Source: Nitratireductor alexandrii
Lineage (GTDB): Bacteria > Pseudomonadota > Alphaproteobacteria > Rhizobiales > Rhizobiaceae
Length of the DNA stretch: 64,000 nt
Direction: 5' to 3'
Assembly: GCF_004000215.1 (NCBI RefSeq)
Contig: NZ_RBVY01000008.1
Span: forward strand, 186,001-250,000
Both the position numbers and the translations under genes were made by a program. Each line of letters begins with the position of its first letter. The stretch's first letter is position 1. The notes beneath the pieces were generated by a model. That model was not told the origin of the DNA. It saw nothing but the letters and a program-made list of their open reading frames with translations, and made no database searches. Positions 49,675 to 59,022 of this stretch are shown here, one piece after another.

Positions 49675-50460
49675 ATGAAAGACACCCATCTGCAGGGTTT
49701 TGCCCGCACGAGCCAGACGATCAACGGCATCCGGACCGAATTGCTGGAGATCGGCGACGGTCCGCCGCTGGTCTTCCTGCACGGAACCGGCACCTTCACC
49801 GGCTTCGAGATGGCCAGGCAATGGGCCGCCTCGCATCGGGTGATCATCCCGTTCCATCCGAATTTCGGACTGTCGGGCGACAGTCCCGACTATGACGGCA
49901 TCGAGGACTACGTGCTGCACTATCTCGACCTGTTCGACCGCCTCGGGCTCGGAGCGGTCGATCTGGTCGGCTTTTCGCTCGGCGGCTGGATCGCGGCCGA
50001 GCTCGCCCTGCGCCAGCCCGCGCGCGTTTCCAGACTGGTTCTGGTGGCGCCGGCGGGACTGGTCGACCCGCAAGCGCCGGCCCCGAACCTGTTCGCGCTG
50101 GATCCGCAGGAGATGCCGGCCTATCTCGCCCATGATCCGGCGCGGATCCTGCCATATCTGCCGGCCGGGCCGGACCCGGTGTTCGAGGCGGCGCTGGGAC
50201 GCGAGATGGGCGCGGCGCAGCGGATTGTCGGCGACGATATCCAGGGCAATCCGTTGCTGTCGCGCTGGCTGCACCGCCTGACCATGCCGGTCCTGTTGCT
50301 GTGGGGCGCCGAGGACCGGCTGCGCCCGACGGCGCAGGCGCAAAGCTGGGCCGACCGGCTGCCCGACGCTCGAACGCACCTGGTCGCCGAGACCGGCCAT
50401 CTGGTTTTCGAGGAAACCCCCGAAGCGGCGCGGGTCGTCACCGATTTCCTGGGCGACTGA
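49675..50460 (+). CDS. Alpha/beta-fold hydrolase
   Basis: The 261-residue enzyme has the alpha/beta-hydrolase fold with oxyanion loop PPLVFLHGTGTF, nucleophile elbow in VGFSLGGWIA (Ser in GFSLGG), Asp in GAEDRLRP and His in ETGHLVFEE. This resembles meta-cleavage-product hydrolases of aromatic degradation. AGGAAA lies ten bases upstream of the ATG; an in-frame ATG at 49651 overlapping the previous stop is possible. Substrate is unknown; likely acts after the monooxygenase. Confidence 0.88.
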   Translation: MKDTHLQGFARTSQTINGIRTELLEIGDGPPLVFLHGTGTFTGFEMARQWAASHRVIIPFHPNFGLSGDSPDYDGIEDYVLHYLDLFDRLGLGAVDLVGFSLGGWIAAELALRQPARVSRLVLVAPAGLVDPQAPAPNLFALDPQEMPAYLAHDPARILPYLPAGPDPVFEAALGREMGAAQRIVGDDIQGNPLLSRWLHRLTMPVLLLWGAEDRLRPTAQAQSWADRLPDARTHLVAETGHLVFEETPEAARVVTDFLGD

Positions 50461-50501
50461 GCCTTTTCCAGAATCACGACACACAGCGGAGCAAGCAGCA
50501 C

Positions 50502-50960
50502 ATGAGCTTTCCCACCGACACCATGCCCGCCGGCATCACCACCAAGGACGAGGCCACCGACGGCCTGGTGTGGAGCATTCTCGGACAGACCTACACGCTT
50601 AAGCAGACCGCGGCGGATTCGATGGCCTGGCATGCCGTGTTTCCGTCCGGAACCTTCGTGCCGCCGCACGTGCACCCGACGCAGGACGAATTCGTCTACG
50701 TGCTTGGCGGCGTCTATACGATCTGGCTCGACGGCAAGGAAGAGCAGGCTCGGCCCGGCGATCTCGTGCGCATGCCCAGGGGCATCGCGCACGGCATTTT
50801 CAACAAGGGCGACGAGACCGCCACCAGCCTGTTCTGGGTGACGCCGCGGCGGTCCCTGCAGGAGCTGTTCGCGCGCATCCACAACGTTCCCGATCCGGCC
50901 GAGGTGGTGCGCATCGCCGCCGAGCACGAGGTCGACTTCCTGCCGCCGCCGGCCGGCTAA
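50502..50960 (+). CDS. Cupin-domain protein
   Basis: The 152-residue single-domain cupin has metal-binding motif 1 in PPHVHPTQDEFVYVLGG (His-x-His...Glu) and motif 2 near GDLVRMPRGIAHGIFN (His). It could be a dioxygenase, isomerase or ligand-binding partner of the cluster. It lies 41 bases after the hydrolase and is the last gene of the run. A ribosome-binding site GGAGCAAG is seen upstream. Function unknown. Confidence 0.85.
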   Translation: MSFPTDTMPAGITTKDEATDGLVWSILGQTYTLKQTAADSMAWHAVFPSGTFVPPHVHPTQDEFVYVLGGVYTIWLDGKEEQARPGDLVRMPRGIAHGIFNKGDETATSLFWVTPRRSLQELFARIHNVPDPAEVVRIAAEHEVDFLPPPAG

Positions 50961-51160
50961 CGTCCCCGCGGGCGCTCCCACCAGGAAAATCGGCGCGCGG
51001 CCGGCTCAAGACCGCGCCGCCGACCTGGCACTGATCCCGGTTCTTAGGCCGCGGCAAAAAAGCGGGAACGGATCGGCGCCGGCACCGTTGCCATCAGGCT
51101 TGGCAGCGGCGCGCGGACCGCGCAAGATGCCGGCTCTGGCGCGGGAGGCACGAGGCGACC

Positions 51161-52246
51161 ATGGTGCTCGCGATCTACAGCGTGCTTGCGACGATGCTTT
51201 TCGCCGGCACGGTGCTTCCATTCCTGCCGGTCGCGCACGGGCTTGTGCGCGTCGGCGACTTTCCGCGCCAGCAATATCTCGCCCTGGCGCTCGCGCTGAT
51301 CGCGGCCGCGCCGTTCTTCGCCGACCGGACGGCAATCTGGCTCGGGATTTTGACCTTGCTGGCGGCGATCGCCGCCGTTCAGGCCGCGCTGATCGCGGCG
51401 TTCACGCCGCTGGCGCGCAAACAATCCGCCGGCTTCGACCCGCACAGGCACGACGGCGACGCTTTGCGTCTCGTCGCCGCCAACGTCAAGATGTCGAACC
51501 GGCAACGCCAGGCCATGCTGGCCGAGCTGGAGCGCGCCGATCCCGACATCCTGGTGCTGATGGAAGTGGACGAGGGGTGGGCGGCCGCCCTGTCGCCGCT
51601 TACCGGCCGCTATCGACATGTCGTGTCGCGCCCGCAAGACAACAGCTACGGCATGATCGTGGCAAGCCGGCTGGAACTTACCGAGATTGTGGTCGAATGC
51701 CTGCTGACCGAGGACGTGCCCTCGGTGGTGGCGACGGTCCGAACGAAGGCTGGCCGGCGTTTCCGGCTCTATGCCCTCCATCCCGAACCGCCGGTGCCGC
51801 ACCGCGGCACCACGGGGCGCGACGGGGAAACCGCGCTGGTCGCGCTCAGGGTGCGGGAGGAGACATTGCCTGTGATCGTCACCGGCGACCTCAACGACGT
51901 CGCCTGGTCGAAGACCACCCGCCGGTTTCGCCGGGTCAGCCGCCTGCTCGACCCGCGCATCGGCCGGTCCGTCTTCTCCACCTTCGACGCCCGCATCCCG
52001 CTGCTGCGCTGGCCTCTCGACCATCTGTTCCATTCCGCCCAGTTCCGGCTCGCCGGCATGCGACGGCTGGCGCCGTGCGGGTCCGACCACTTCCCGGTCG
52101 CCTTCGATCTGGTGCTGTGTTCGCAGCCGGAGACGGAAAGCCGACTTGAGCCGGCCGATGGCGACGACGTCGCACGCGCCCGCGACCTCGTCGGGGCCGC
52201 CCGCGCACGCGACGAAAAGCCGATCGGCGGCGACTGGGAGACCTGA
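51161..52246 (+). CDS. Membrane-anchored endonuclease/exonuclease/phosphatase-family protein
   Basis: The 361-residue protein has three amino-terminal hydrophobic helices (about 3-20, 36-53, 58-80), then an EEP catalytic domain with RLVAANVKMSN, DILVLMEVDEGW (catalytic Glu), VTGDLND (Asp) and PCGSDHFPV (His). The soluble part should face the periplasm. Relatives act on DNA, phospholipids or inositol phosphates; substrate cannot be told. The carboxy-terminal tail of about 40 residues is polar and not conserved. Converges with the metallo-hydrolase gene. Confidence 0.86.
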   Translation: MVLAIYSVLATMLFAGTVLPFLPVAHGLVRVGDFPRQQYLALALALIAAAPFFADRTAIWLGILTLLAAIAAVQAALIAAFTPLARKQSAGFDPHRHDGDALRLVAANVKMSNRQRQAMLAELERADPDILVLMEVDEGWAAALSPLTGRYRHVVSRPQDNSYGMIVASRLELTEIVVECLLTEDVPSVVATVRTKAGRRFRLYALHPEPPVPHRGTTGRDGETALVALRVREETLPVIVTGDLNDVAWSKTTRRFRRVSRLLDPRIGRSVFSTFDARIPLLRWPLDHLFHSAQFRLAGMRRLAPCGSDHFPVAFDLVLCSQPETESRLEPADGDDVARARDLVGAARARDEKPIGGDWET

Positions 52247-52256
52247 CGGCGGCGGA

Positions 52257-53030
52257 TCAGCCGTACCAGGGTCCCTGCACGATTTCGGTGTCAACACCCG
52301 CATCCGCGACCTTGTCGGCGAAGGCCTGCGGATCGCTGCCCTTGTAATGGTACGGATAGACATAGGCCGGCTCGAATTCGGCAACGGCCGAGCTCGCCTG
52401 ATCGACATCCATCGTGAAGGGCAGGTTCATCGGCACGAAGGCGATGTGGATTTCTTCCAGCGCCCGCATTTCGGGAATGTCCTCGGTGTCGCCGGCGATA
52501 TAGATGCGGCGGCCGTCGACGGTCAGCACATACCCGTTGTCGCGGCCCTTGGGATGGTATTTCAGCCGCTCCTCGGTGGTGTTGTAGGCCGGAATGGCGT
52601 CGACCGTGAGCGTGCCGATATCGGTGCTCTGGCCGTTGCCGATCGCGGTGGCCCTGGCCTTGAGATCGTCGGGCAACATGTCGAACACGGCCGGATTGGT
52701 GATCAGCCGGGTGCCGTCTGCGACCAGTGCCGCCAACGTCTCGACATTGTAGTGGTCGCCGTGCTCGTGGGTGATCAGGATCAGGTCGGGCGCCGGCCGG
52801 CCCTGATAGGCCTCGGCCCCGCCGACCGGGTCGTTGTAGATCACCAGGCCCGGCACGGTCATGACGAAGGACGCGTGGGCGATCGGGTGGACGGTGATTT
52901 TTCCGCTGTCGGTTTCGTAGCTGTCGCCGCCGTCCTGGGCACGGGCGTGGAACGGCACCAATGTGGTCGCGCCGAGCCCGACGAGGCCGGCCGCGCCGAA
53001 CTTGAGTGTATCGCGTCGTGTGAAGATCAT
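52257..53030 (-). CDS. Tat-exported metallo-beta-lactamase-fold hydrolase
   Basis: The 257-residue protein begins with a twin-arginine signal (FTRRDTLKFGAAGLVGLGATTLV) and has the metal-binding motif THEHGDHYN followed by the MBL-fold pattern (IAGDTEDIPEM). It belongs to the UlaG/L-ascorbate-6-phosphate-lactonase-like group; substrate unknown. GGAGGCAGGA precedes the ATG. It is oriented toward the EEP gene with only ten bases between stops. Confidence 0.88.
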   Translation of the reverse strand: MIFTRRDTLKFGAAGLVGLGATTLVPFHARAQDGGDSYETDSGKITVHPIAHASFVMTVPGLVIYNDPVGGAEAYQGRPAPDLILITHEHGDHYNVETLAALVADGTRLITNPAVFDMLPDDLKARATAIGNGQSTDIGTLTVDAIPAYNTTEERLKYHPKGRDNGYVLTVDGRRIYIAGDTEDIPEMRALEEIHIAFVPMNLPFTMDVDQASSAVAEFEPAYVYPYHYKGSDPQAFADKVADAGVDTEIVQGPWYG

Positions 53031-53194
53031 TCCTGCCTCCGTTCGCTGGAGAAGCTTTTGCATGCACGCTAGTGAGAGGGACTCTCCCACATTCGGCGTC
53101 GGTCGCAATTGACGATAATGTGAGCGATGCGCGCAATCCGGACATGCGGCCGCTGCGTAGGCCGCCGTCGCGGCCTCGCCGCGATAGCGACGGG

Positions 53195-54058
53195 TCAGGC
53201 CGCGAAACGCTGGGCGTCGGCGCCGTAATAATTGATGTAGCGGCCGGCGATCCACTCGACGGGCAGGACCACGAACACGTCGGTGGTACGGAAATCGGCA
53301 TCCACCACGCAGCCCTCGCCGAACCGGGCGCCTACCCGCAAATATCCCTTGATCAGCGGCGGCAGCTCGGCCATCGCGGTGCGGGTGTCGATCGCCTCGG
53401 CCGGCATCAGGTCCATCGTCTGATAGCGCGCCGGCACGGCGCGCACGCACCAGGCGCCTTCGGCACGGAAATTATGGGCGAGATACGAAAGAGCCCGCGC
53501 ATGGGCGGCCGGAAAGACGCCCGGGAAGGACGCGCACCCGGTCATCACGTCGATGCGATGGCGCCGGCAATAGGCCCAGATGCCCTGCCACAGGAGCTCG
53601 ACCGTGCGCTTGGAGCGATAGTCTGGCAGCACGCAGGAGCGCCCCAGTTCGAGGAAACGGCGCTCGGAATGCCGGGCAACCAGCGATTCGAGCTCGAATT
53701 CGTCGGTGGAATAGAACCCGCCGGCAGAGGCCGCGATTTCCTGGCGCAACAGCCGGTAAGTGCCGACGATGCGACGCGGATCGGGGCCGGGCAGCGTGGT
53801 GTCGAAGACGAGCAGATGATCGCAGATCGAATCGAAATGATCCGCGTCGCGCTGCTGCTGCAGGTCGCCGCGGGCGCCGAGTTCGTCATAAAAAACCCGG
53901 TAGCGCACCTCCTGCGCCGCCGCGATTTCGGTCTCGTCGCGGGCAAGGCGCACGTCGAGCGTGCCGATTCGGCCCAGCACCTCGCCCGGCGCCGCGACCG
54001 TCTCCAAGCCGCGGGCGGCTGGTGAAGGCATGTCCTTCCCGATCGCGCGCATCGGCAT
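53195..54058 (-). CDS. olsB: OlsB-like ornithine N-acyltransferase
   Basis: The 287-residue protein has the hemolysin-like acyltransferase/GNAT fold of OlsB: RLARDETEIAAAQEVRYRVFYDELGA, RIVGTYRLLRQE, FLELGRSCVLPDYRS. OlsB transfers a 3-hydroxyacyl group from ACP to ornithine, the first step of ornithine-lipid synthesis, which is important under phosphate limitation. OlsA is not in this window. ATG 54058 has GAGGGAG eight bases upstream. The stop is 21 bases from the upstream edge of no clear operon partner. Confidence 0.82.
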   Translation of the reverse strand: MPMRAIGKDMPSPAARGLETVAAPGEVLGRIGTLDVRLARDETEIAAAQEVRYRVFYDELGARGDLQQQRDADHFDSICDHLLVFDTTLPGPDPRRIVGTYRLLRQEIAASAGGFYSTDEFELESLVARHSERRFLELGRSCVLPDYRSKRTVELLWQGIWAYCRRHRIDVMTGCASFPGVFPAAHARALSYLAHNFRAEGAWCVRAVPARYQTMDLMPAEAIDTRTAMAELPPLIKGYLRVGARFGEGCVVDADFRTTDVFVVLPVEWIAGRYINYYGADAQRFAA

Positions 54059-54147
54059 GGTCGATTCTCCCTCGTCGCGAGACTGCTCGCGCAGATACGA
54101 AGCCATGACTACAATAGGATGACAGCCGACTCGCCGCAAGCATAGCC

Positions 54148-56436
54148 TCAGGCGGCAACCTGATGGCGCACGGCCTCCACCAGTTCGTGCGGGTCGAGCG
54201 GCTTGGTCACGAAACCGTTGGCGCCGTGCGACAGCACGTCGTGACGGGTCTTTTCCTGGCTGTCGGCCGACAGCACCATGATCGGCACAGCCGTCAGCCC
54301 CTTTTCTTCCTCGTGCTTGCGAATCAGGGCGATGGCGTCGAGCCCGTCCATGACCGGCATGTGCAGGTCCATCAGCACGATATCGAAGGGACGGAGGCCG
54401 CGCGCGCTGCGCACGGCTTCCACGGCGGCCTTGCCGTCACGGACGTGATGGACGACGTGGCCGGCCTTTTCGAGCACCGAACGGGCCATCAGCGCGTTGA
54501 TCTCGTTGTCCTCGGCGATCAGAACCTGCAGGCTCGAGGCGCTCTTGGCAGACGGCTTGCGGCGCTTGACCTCGAGGCGATGAACGGTGCCGTGAGCCGG
54601 CGCGTCGCCGGCGCCGTGGGTGAGGATGCGCAGCAATGTGCGCCCGCGTACCGGCCGTGCCAGGAAGGTCGAATAGCCGACCGAGCGGTATTGGAACAGG
54701 CGCCCCCGGTCGCCCGGCGCGATCAGGATCACCCCTTCGAGCGCGCGGTCGGAGACGTCGCGAAGCCGCGCCAGGGTCGCGCCGTCGCCCGATTCGAAGG
54801 CGGCATCGATCAAAACGATCTCGAAGGGCTGCTTGCGGGTGCGAATCAGTTTTTCCGCGTCGGACGGGCTGCGCGCCACCGCGGTGCTGCCGCCATGGGC
54901 GCTCGCCGTCGCCAGCATGGCGTCGGCCTCGACCGCGTTCGCCGACACGATCAGGATCGACTTGCCGTGCAGGACGGCCGGGTTGTCGGGCGCGAACACG
55001 GTGTCGGCCGGCAACGGCAGGTCGAAGGAGAATTCCGAGCCCTTGCCGACCTCGCTTTCGACCACGATGCGCCCGCCCATGGCGTCGACGATGCGTTTTG
55101 AGATCGCCAGGCCGAGCCCGGCGCCGCCATGCTTGCGCGTCGGCGTGCCGTCGACCTGCTCGAACTCGCGGAAGATCCGGCCGATCTCGGCCGTCGTCAG
55201 GCCGGGGCCGCTGTCGATCACCGAAAAGCGCAAGGCCGGCGCCTCGCCGTCGCCGCTGATGTCGACGCGAACCAGGACACCGCCTTCCTGTGTGAACTTG
55301 ACGGCATTGCCGATCAGGTTGAGCAGAATCTGCCGCAGGCGTCCGGGGTCGGCCTCGATGGCCGCCGGGACGCCCTGCGCGATATGGCACCCCAGCCCGA
55401 TGGTCTTGGCGAAGGCGCGCGCGGCCATCAGCTCCACGACGTTTTCGACCAGTTCGTGCGGCGATATTTGCTGCGGCTCGAGTTCGAGCCGGCCGGCCTC
55501 GATCTTGGAAAAGTCGAGCAGATCCTCGATCAGCGCCAACAGCGCGTTGGCCGAGGTCGAGATGGCGCCGACATAGGTGCGCTGCTCCGGCGACAGGTCG
55601 GTATCGGCGATCAGCTTGGCCATGCCCATGATGCCGTTCATCGGCGTGCGGATCTCATGGCTGACCGTGGCCAGGAAGCGCGACTTGGCCTGGCTTGCGA
55701 ACTCGGCGCGTTCGCGCGCGGCGATCAGCGCGGTCTCGGCGCGCTTGCGCGCGGTGATGTCGCGCGCGATGGTGCGATGCGACACGGTGCCGGTTTCCTC
55801 GTCGCGCACCGACAGCTCGATCCAGGAAAACCAGCGCAGCCCCTCCGGCGTCTCGATCGGCACGTCGGCGGAGCTGAGATATTCGCCGTCGGCGAAGGCG
55901 GCATCGGACACCATGCCGACATCGACGCCGAGCTCGTCCAGCGTGCGGCCGCACAAATCGCGCGGCTCGCGGCCGAAAATCCCGGCGAAGACGCGGTTGG
56001 CATAGACGATCCGGCCCTCCCGGTCCCGGTGCACGACGATATCGCCGAGCGCGTCGATCAGCCCGCGGAAGCGCTCCTCGCTTTCGCGCAGCTCCCACAT
56101 GCGGTCGGCGAGTTCCTCGATCTCCGCACGGGTGCGTTCGGCATCCGAGCGCGCCAGCGCCTCGACCCGCCGGTCCTGCGCGATCATGCGACCGAGAACG
56201 GCGAGCCCGGCAAGGCCGGTGGCGACAAGGCCGGCACTCAGCAATTGCGGCGCGCCGGACAGGAAGGCCACCCCGGCCAACACCAGCACCGCGACGATGA
56301 TGGCCAGACTGCCCAGAACATGGCGGTCATGTGCGCGGGAAACCATCGATGACGCGCGCTCGAGCCGCTGCGGCACGGCGGCCGCGATGCGCCGTGACGG
56401 AGTAGCCTTCCGGGAAAAAATCTTCCGTGCGTCCAT
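54148..56436 (-). CDS. Hybrid sensor histidine kinase/response regulator
   Basis: The 762-residue protein has two amino-terminal membrane helices (about 40-60 and 65-85), a PAS domain (about 120-230), a HisKA domain with His in [16 protein letters not shown], a HATPase domain ([16 protein letters not shown]), a degenerate receiver-like segment (about 490-600, lacking a clear phospho-acceptor Asp) and an intact receiver with [12 protein letters not shown] and TKPLDP. A partner histidine phosphotransferase would be needed but is not seen here. The signal is unknown. Confidence 0.9.
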   Translation of the reverse strand: MDARKIFSRKATPSRRIAAAVPQRLERASSMVSRAHDRHVLGSLAIIVAVLVLAGVAFLSGAPQLLSAGLVATGLAGLAVLGRMIAQDRRVEALARSDAERTRAEIEELADRMWELRESEERFRGLIDALGDIVVHRDREGRIVYANRVFAGIFGREPRDLCGRTLDELGVDVGMVSDAAFADGEYLSSADVPIETPEGLRWFSWIELSVRDEETGTVSHRTIARDITARKRAETALIAARERAEFASQAKSRFLATVSHEIRTPMNGIMGMAKLIADTDLSPEQRTYVGAISTSANALLALIEDLLDFSKIEAGRLELEPQQISPHELVENVVELMAARAFAKTIGLGCHIAQGVPAAIEADPGRLRQILLNLIGNAVKFTQEGGVLVRVDISGDGEAPALRFSVIDSGPGLTTAEIGRIFREFEQVDGTPTRKHGGAGLGLAISKRIVDAMGGRIVVESEVGKGSEFSFDLPLPADTVFAPDNPAVLHGKSILIVSANAVEADAMLATASAHGGSTAVARSPSDAEKLIRTRKQPFEIVLIDAAFESGDGATLARLRDVSDRALEGVILIAPGDRGRLFQYRSVGYSTFLARPVRGRTLLRILTHGAGDAPAHGTVHRLEVKRRKPSAKSASSLQVLIAEDNEINALMARSVLEKAGHVVHHVRDGKAAVEAVRSARGLRPFDIVLMDLHMPVMDGLDAIALIRKHEEEKGLTAVPIMVLSADSQEKTRHDVLSHGANGFVTKPLDPHELVEAVRHQVAA

Positions 56437-56533
56437 CGCCGGACCCTAGCCCGACACTGATTAGGGAAGATTTTGGCTACCCGCTAAAATTTTAGCGAAA
56501 CGAGAGGATTTTCCCGCCCCGCCAAACGCTTGC

Positions 56534-56602
56534 GGCGTTTGCAGGCGAACCGGCAGCCGGTTCGCCGTTCGCAAACGCGTCAAAACAATAAGGTGGAGCC
56601 GA
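56534..56602. repeat. Dispersed hairpin repeat, copy B
   Basis: Copy B folds into a nested hairpin: outer stem GCGTTTGC (56535-56542)/GCAAACGC (56571-56578) and inner stem GGCGAACCGG (56544-56553)/CCGGTTCGCC (56557-56566) around CAG. It is followed by a single-stranded tail GTCAAAACAATAAGGTGG. It lies between the acuI-like gene and the hybrid kinase gene, and aligns with copy A at 46651. Confidence 0.82.
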
Positions 56603-56632
56603 TCTGCGAATCCGTGAAAAAACGGATCGGCC

Positions 56633-57628
56633 TTAGGCGCTCATGTCGACCACGACCCGGCCGCGAATGCCACCGTCCACGATCGCCCGCGCCGCCTCGA
56701 TGATGCCGTCGAAGCCGATCGTGGTCGACAGCGCCGCGAGCTTGTTGCGGTCGAGGTCCTCCGACAGCCTGTGCCAGGCCTCCTCGCGCAGGGCGAGCGG
56801 CGCCATCACCGAATCGATGCCAAGCAGCGAAACGCCGCGCAGAATGAAGGGCGCGACGCTCGACGGCAGGTCCATGCCCTGGGCGAGGCCGCACGCCGCG
56901 ACCGCGCCGCCGTAGGACGTCATCGACAGGACGTTGGCCAGCGTGTGGCTGCCGACCGCATCGACGCCGCCGGCCCAGCGTTCCTTGCCGAGCGGCCGGG
57001 CCGGGCCGGAGAGCTCGGCGCGATCGAGGATATCGGCCGCGCCCAATCCCTTCAGATAGTCCGCCTCGCTGGTCCGCCCGGTCGAGGCGACGACGTGATA
57101 GCCCAGCCGGGACAGGATCGACACCGCGACCGACCCGACGCCGCCGGCCGCGCCGGTGACGACGACCGGGCCGCGATCGGGAGAAATGCCGTGACGCTCC
57201 AGCGCCATGACGCACAACATGGCGGTATAGCCGGCCGTGCCGATCGCCATGGCATCGAGCGGAGACATCGTCTCGGGCAGCGGCACCAGCCAGTCGCCGC
57301 TGACGCGGGCCCGCCCGGCGAAGGCGCCGTAATGGGTCTCGCCCACGCCCCAGCCATTGAGGACGACCTTGTCGCCCTCCTTCCAGCGGGCGTGGCCGGA
57401 CGACAGCACCGTGCCGGCGAAGTCGATCCCCGGGATCAGCGGAAAGCGGCGGATCACCGGCGCCTTGCCGGTGATGGCGAGACCGTCCTTGTAGTTCACC
57501 GTCGTCGCCTCGACGGCGACCGTCACGTCGCCTTCCATCAGATCCGCCTCGGACATCTCCTCGACGCGCACGGTTTGGGTTTTGTCGTCGTTGCGCGAGA
57601 CGAGGATGGCTCGGAAGGTTTCGGACAT
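56633..57628 (-). CDS. acuI: Acrylyl-CoA reductase-type MDR oxidoreductase (AcuI/YhdH)
   Basis: The 331-residue zinc-independent medium-chain dehydrogenase has the AcuI/YhdH segments [24 protein letters not shown], and the nucleotide-binding [16 protein letters not shown]. AcuI reduces acryloyl-CoA to propionyl-CoA in 3-hydroxypropionate and DMSP routes; the assignment rests on family resemblance. The start ATG 57628 has GGGGAG upstream; a GTG four codons earlier is possible. A short hairpin with arms ATCCGT/ACGGAT (56610-56627) lies just downstream. Confidence 0.82.
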   Translation of the reverse strand: MSETFRAILVSRNDDKTQTVRVEEMSEADLMEGDVTVAVEATTVNYKDGLAITGKAPVIRRFPLIPGIDFAGTVLSSGHARWKEGDKVVLNGWGVGETHYGAFAGRARVSGDWLVPLPETMSPLDAMAIGTAGYTAMLCVMALERHGISPDRGPVVVTGAAGGVGSVAVSILSRLGYHVVASTGRTSEADYLKGLGAADILDRAELSGPARPLGKERWAGGVDAVGSHTLANVLSMTSYGGAVAACGLAQGMDLPSSVAPFILRGVSLLGIDSVMAPLALREEAWHRLSEDLDRNKLAALSTTIGFDGIIEAARAIVDGGIRGRVVVDMSA

Positions 57629-57688
57629 AGGGCTCCCCACGGTCTGGTTGCACGACTGAGCCGACTGTGCTGGCTCGGCACGGCCAGG

Positions 57689-58168
57689 TCAACTGCCGCC
57701 GGAGCGCCGCTGTCGCCGCCACAGCAGGATTTCCTGCAGGATGACGAGCCCGGCGCCGAGCGTGATCATCACGTCGGCGAGGTTGAACACGGCGAACGAC
57801 CAGACCGGCGTGTGAAACAGTACGTAGTCGACCACGTAACCGAGCCAGACGCGATCGATCAGATTGCCGAGCGCGCCGGCGACGATCAGGGCGAAACCGA
57901 ACCGGGCGGCGAGCTGATCGGCGTCGCTGCGCGCGGCAAGCCACAGCACGAACAGGATCACCGCCGAGGTCACGACCACCAGGGCGGTGTCGCCGAGATC
58001 CGCAAACAACGAAAAGGCGATGCCGAAATTGCGCGTGTGAAAAAGCGCCAGAAAAGGCAGCAACTCGATCCGCTCGTAGAGCGCCATGCCGCTTTCCACC
58101 AGGCGCTTGATCCATTGATCGAGCACGACCCCGCCCACCACGATCGCCAGATAACCCAATCGCATCAT
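57689..58168 (-). CDS. lspA: Lipoprotein signal peptidase
   Basis: The 159-residue, four-helix membrane protease removes signal peptides from prolipoproteins. The two catalytic aspartates are Asp114 in YVVDYV and Asp132 in FNLADVM, with GNLIDR just before, as in the family. It overlaps the upstream TrmH-family gene by four bases (ATGA). Starts at 58168 with two consecutive methionine codons. Confidence 0.94.
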   Translation of the reverse strand: MMRLGYLAIVVGGVVLDQWIKRLVESGMALYERIELLPFLALFHTRNFGIAFSLFADLGDTALVVVTSAVILFVLWLAARSDADQLAARFGFALIVAGALGNLIDRVWLGYVVDYVLFHTPVWSFAVFNLADVMITLGAGLVILQEILLWRRQRRSGGS

Positions 58169-59022
58169 GCCGATGGTCCGTCCAAAGCAAGGGCCGAGCG
58201 CCTGATTTCGTAAAGCATGACGCCGGTGGCGACGGCGAGATTGAGCGAATCGGCGCGGCCGGCCTGAGGAATGCGCAGCAACCGGTCGCAGGCCGACGCC
58301 AGGCTGTCGGGCAGGCCCTGCTGCTCGTTGCCCATCACAAGCACGACCGGCCGGCCGGCATAGTCGAGGCTGCGATAGTCGACCGCGCCCTCGAGATGAG
58401 TGCCGGCCACGAGCCCCGCAAACCCGGCCCGCCAGGCCAGGAACGCATCGGCCGAGGCCCGCGCCACCGGCACGGCGAAGATCGACCCCATGGTCGCGCG
58501 CACCGTTTCCGTGGCGAAGGGATCTGTGCACTCGCCGACCAGGATGACGCCGCGGGCGCCGACCGCGTCGACGGTGCGGATGATGGTGCCGAGATTGCCC
58601 GGATCGCGAACCCGGTCGAGCGCGACCCAGACATCGTCGCCGGCGGGCGCGATGTCGGCGAGCGGCATCCAACGCTGCGCGAACACGCCGGCCACGGCCT
58701 GCGGATTGTCGCGCCGCGAGATCGCCGCCATCACCTTGTCGTTGACTTCCAAGACGAGGCCGCCGGCGGCCACGACGCGCGCGGCGGTCTTTTCGACCAG
58801 GGCGTTGCCCAACGCGGATTTGGAAAACAGAAGCGTGTCGAGCCGCCAGCCGAGATCGAGGGCGTCGATGACCAGCTTCAACCCTTCGGCCAGGAACGCG
58901 CCCTGCTGGTCGCGATGCTTCTTCATCGACAGGGCGCGGATGTCCTTGACCGCCGGATTGGCGAGGCTGGTCACTTCCTTGACCTGGCCGACGCGGCGGC
59001 CGGTTTGCAAGGGCGGCGTCAT
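58165..59022 (-). CDS. TrmH/SpoU-family RNA methyltransferase
   Basis: The 285-residue protein has a substrate-binding amino-terminal domain ([13 protein letters not shown]...[13 protein letters not shown]) and a SPOUT knot with motifs [32 protein letters not shown] and [13 protein letters not shown]. Such enzymes 2'-O-methylate rRNA or tRNA; the target is not assignable. The four-base overlap with the next methyltransferase gene and with lspA implies one operon. Confidence 0.88.
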   Translation of the reverse strand: MTPPLQTGRRVGQVKEVTSLANPAVKDIRALSMKKHRDQQGAFLAEGLKLVIDALDLGWRLDTLLFSKSALGNALVEKTAARVVAAGGLVLEVNDKVMAAISRRDNPQAVAGVFAQRWMPLADIAPAGDDVWVALDRVRDPGNLGTIIRTVDAVGARGVILVGECTDPFATETVRATMGSIFAVPVARASADAFLAWRAGFAGLVAGTHLEGAVDYRSLDYAGRPVVLVMGNEQQGLPDSLASACDRLLRIPQAGRADSLNLAVATGVMLYEIRRSALALDGPSA

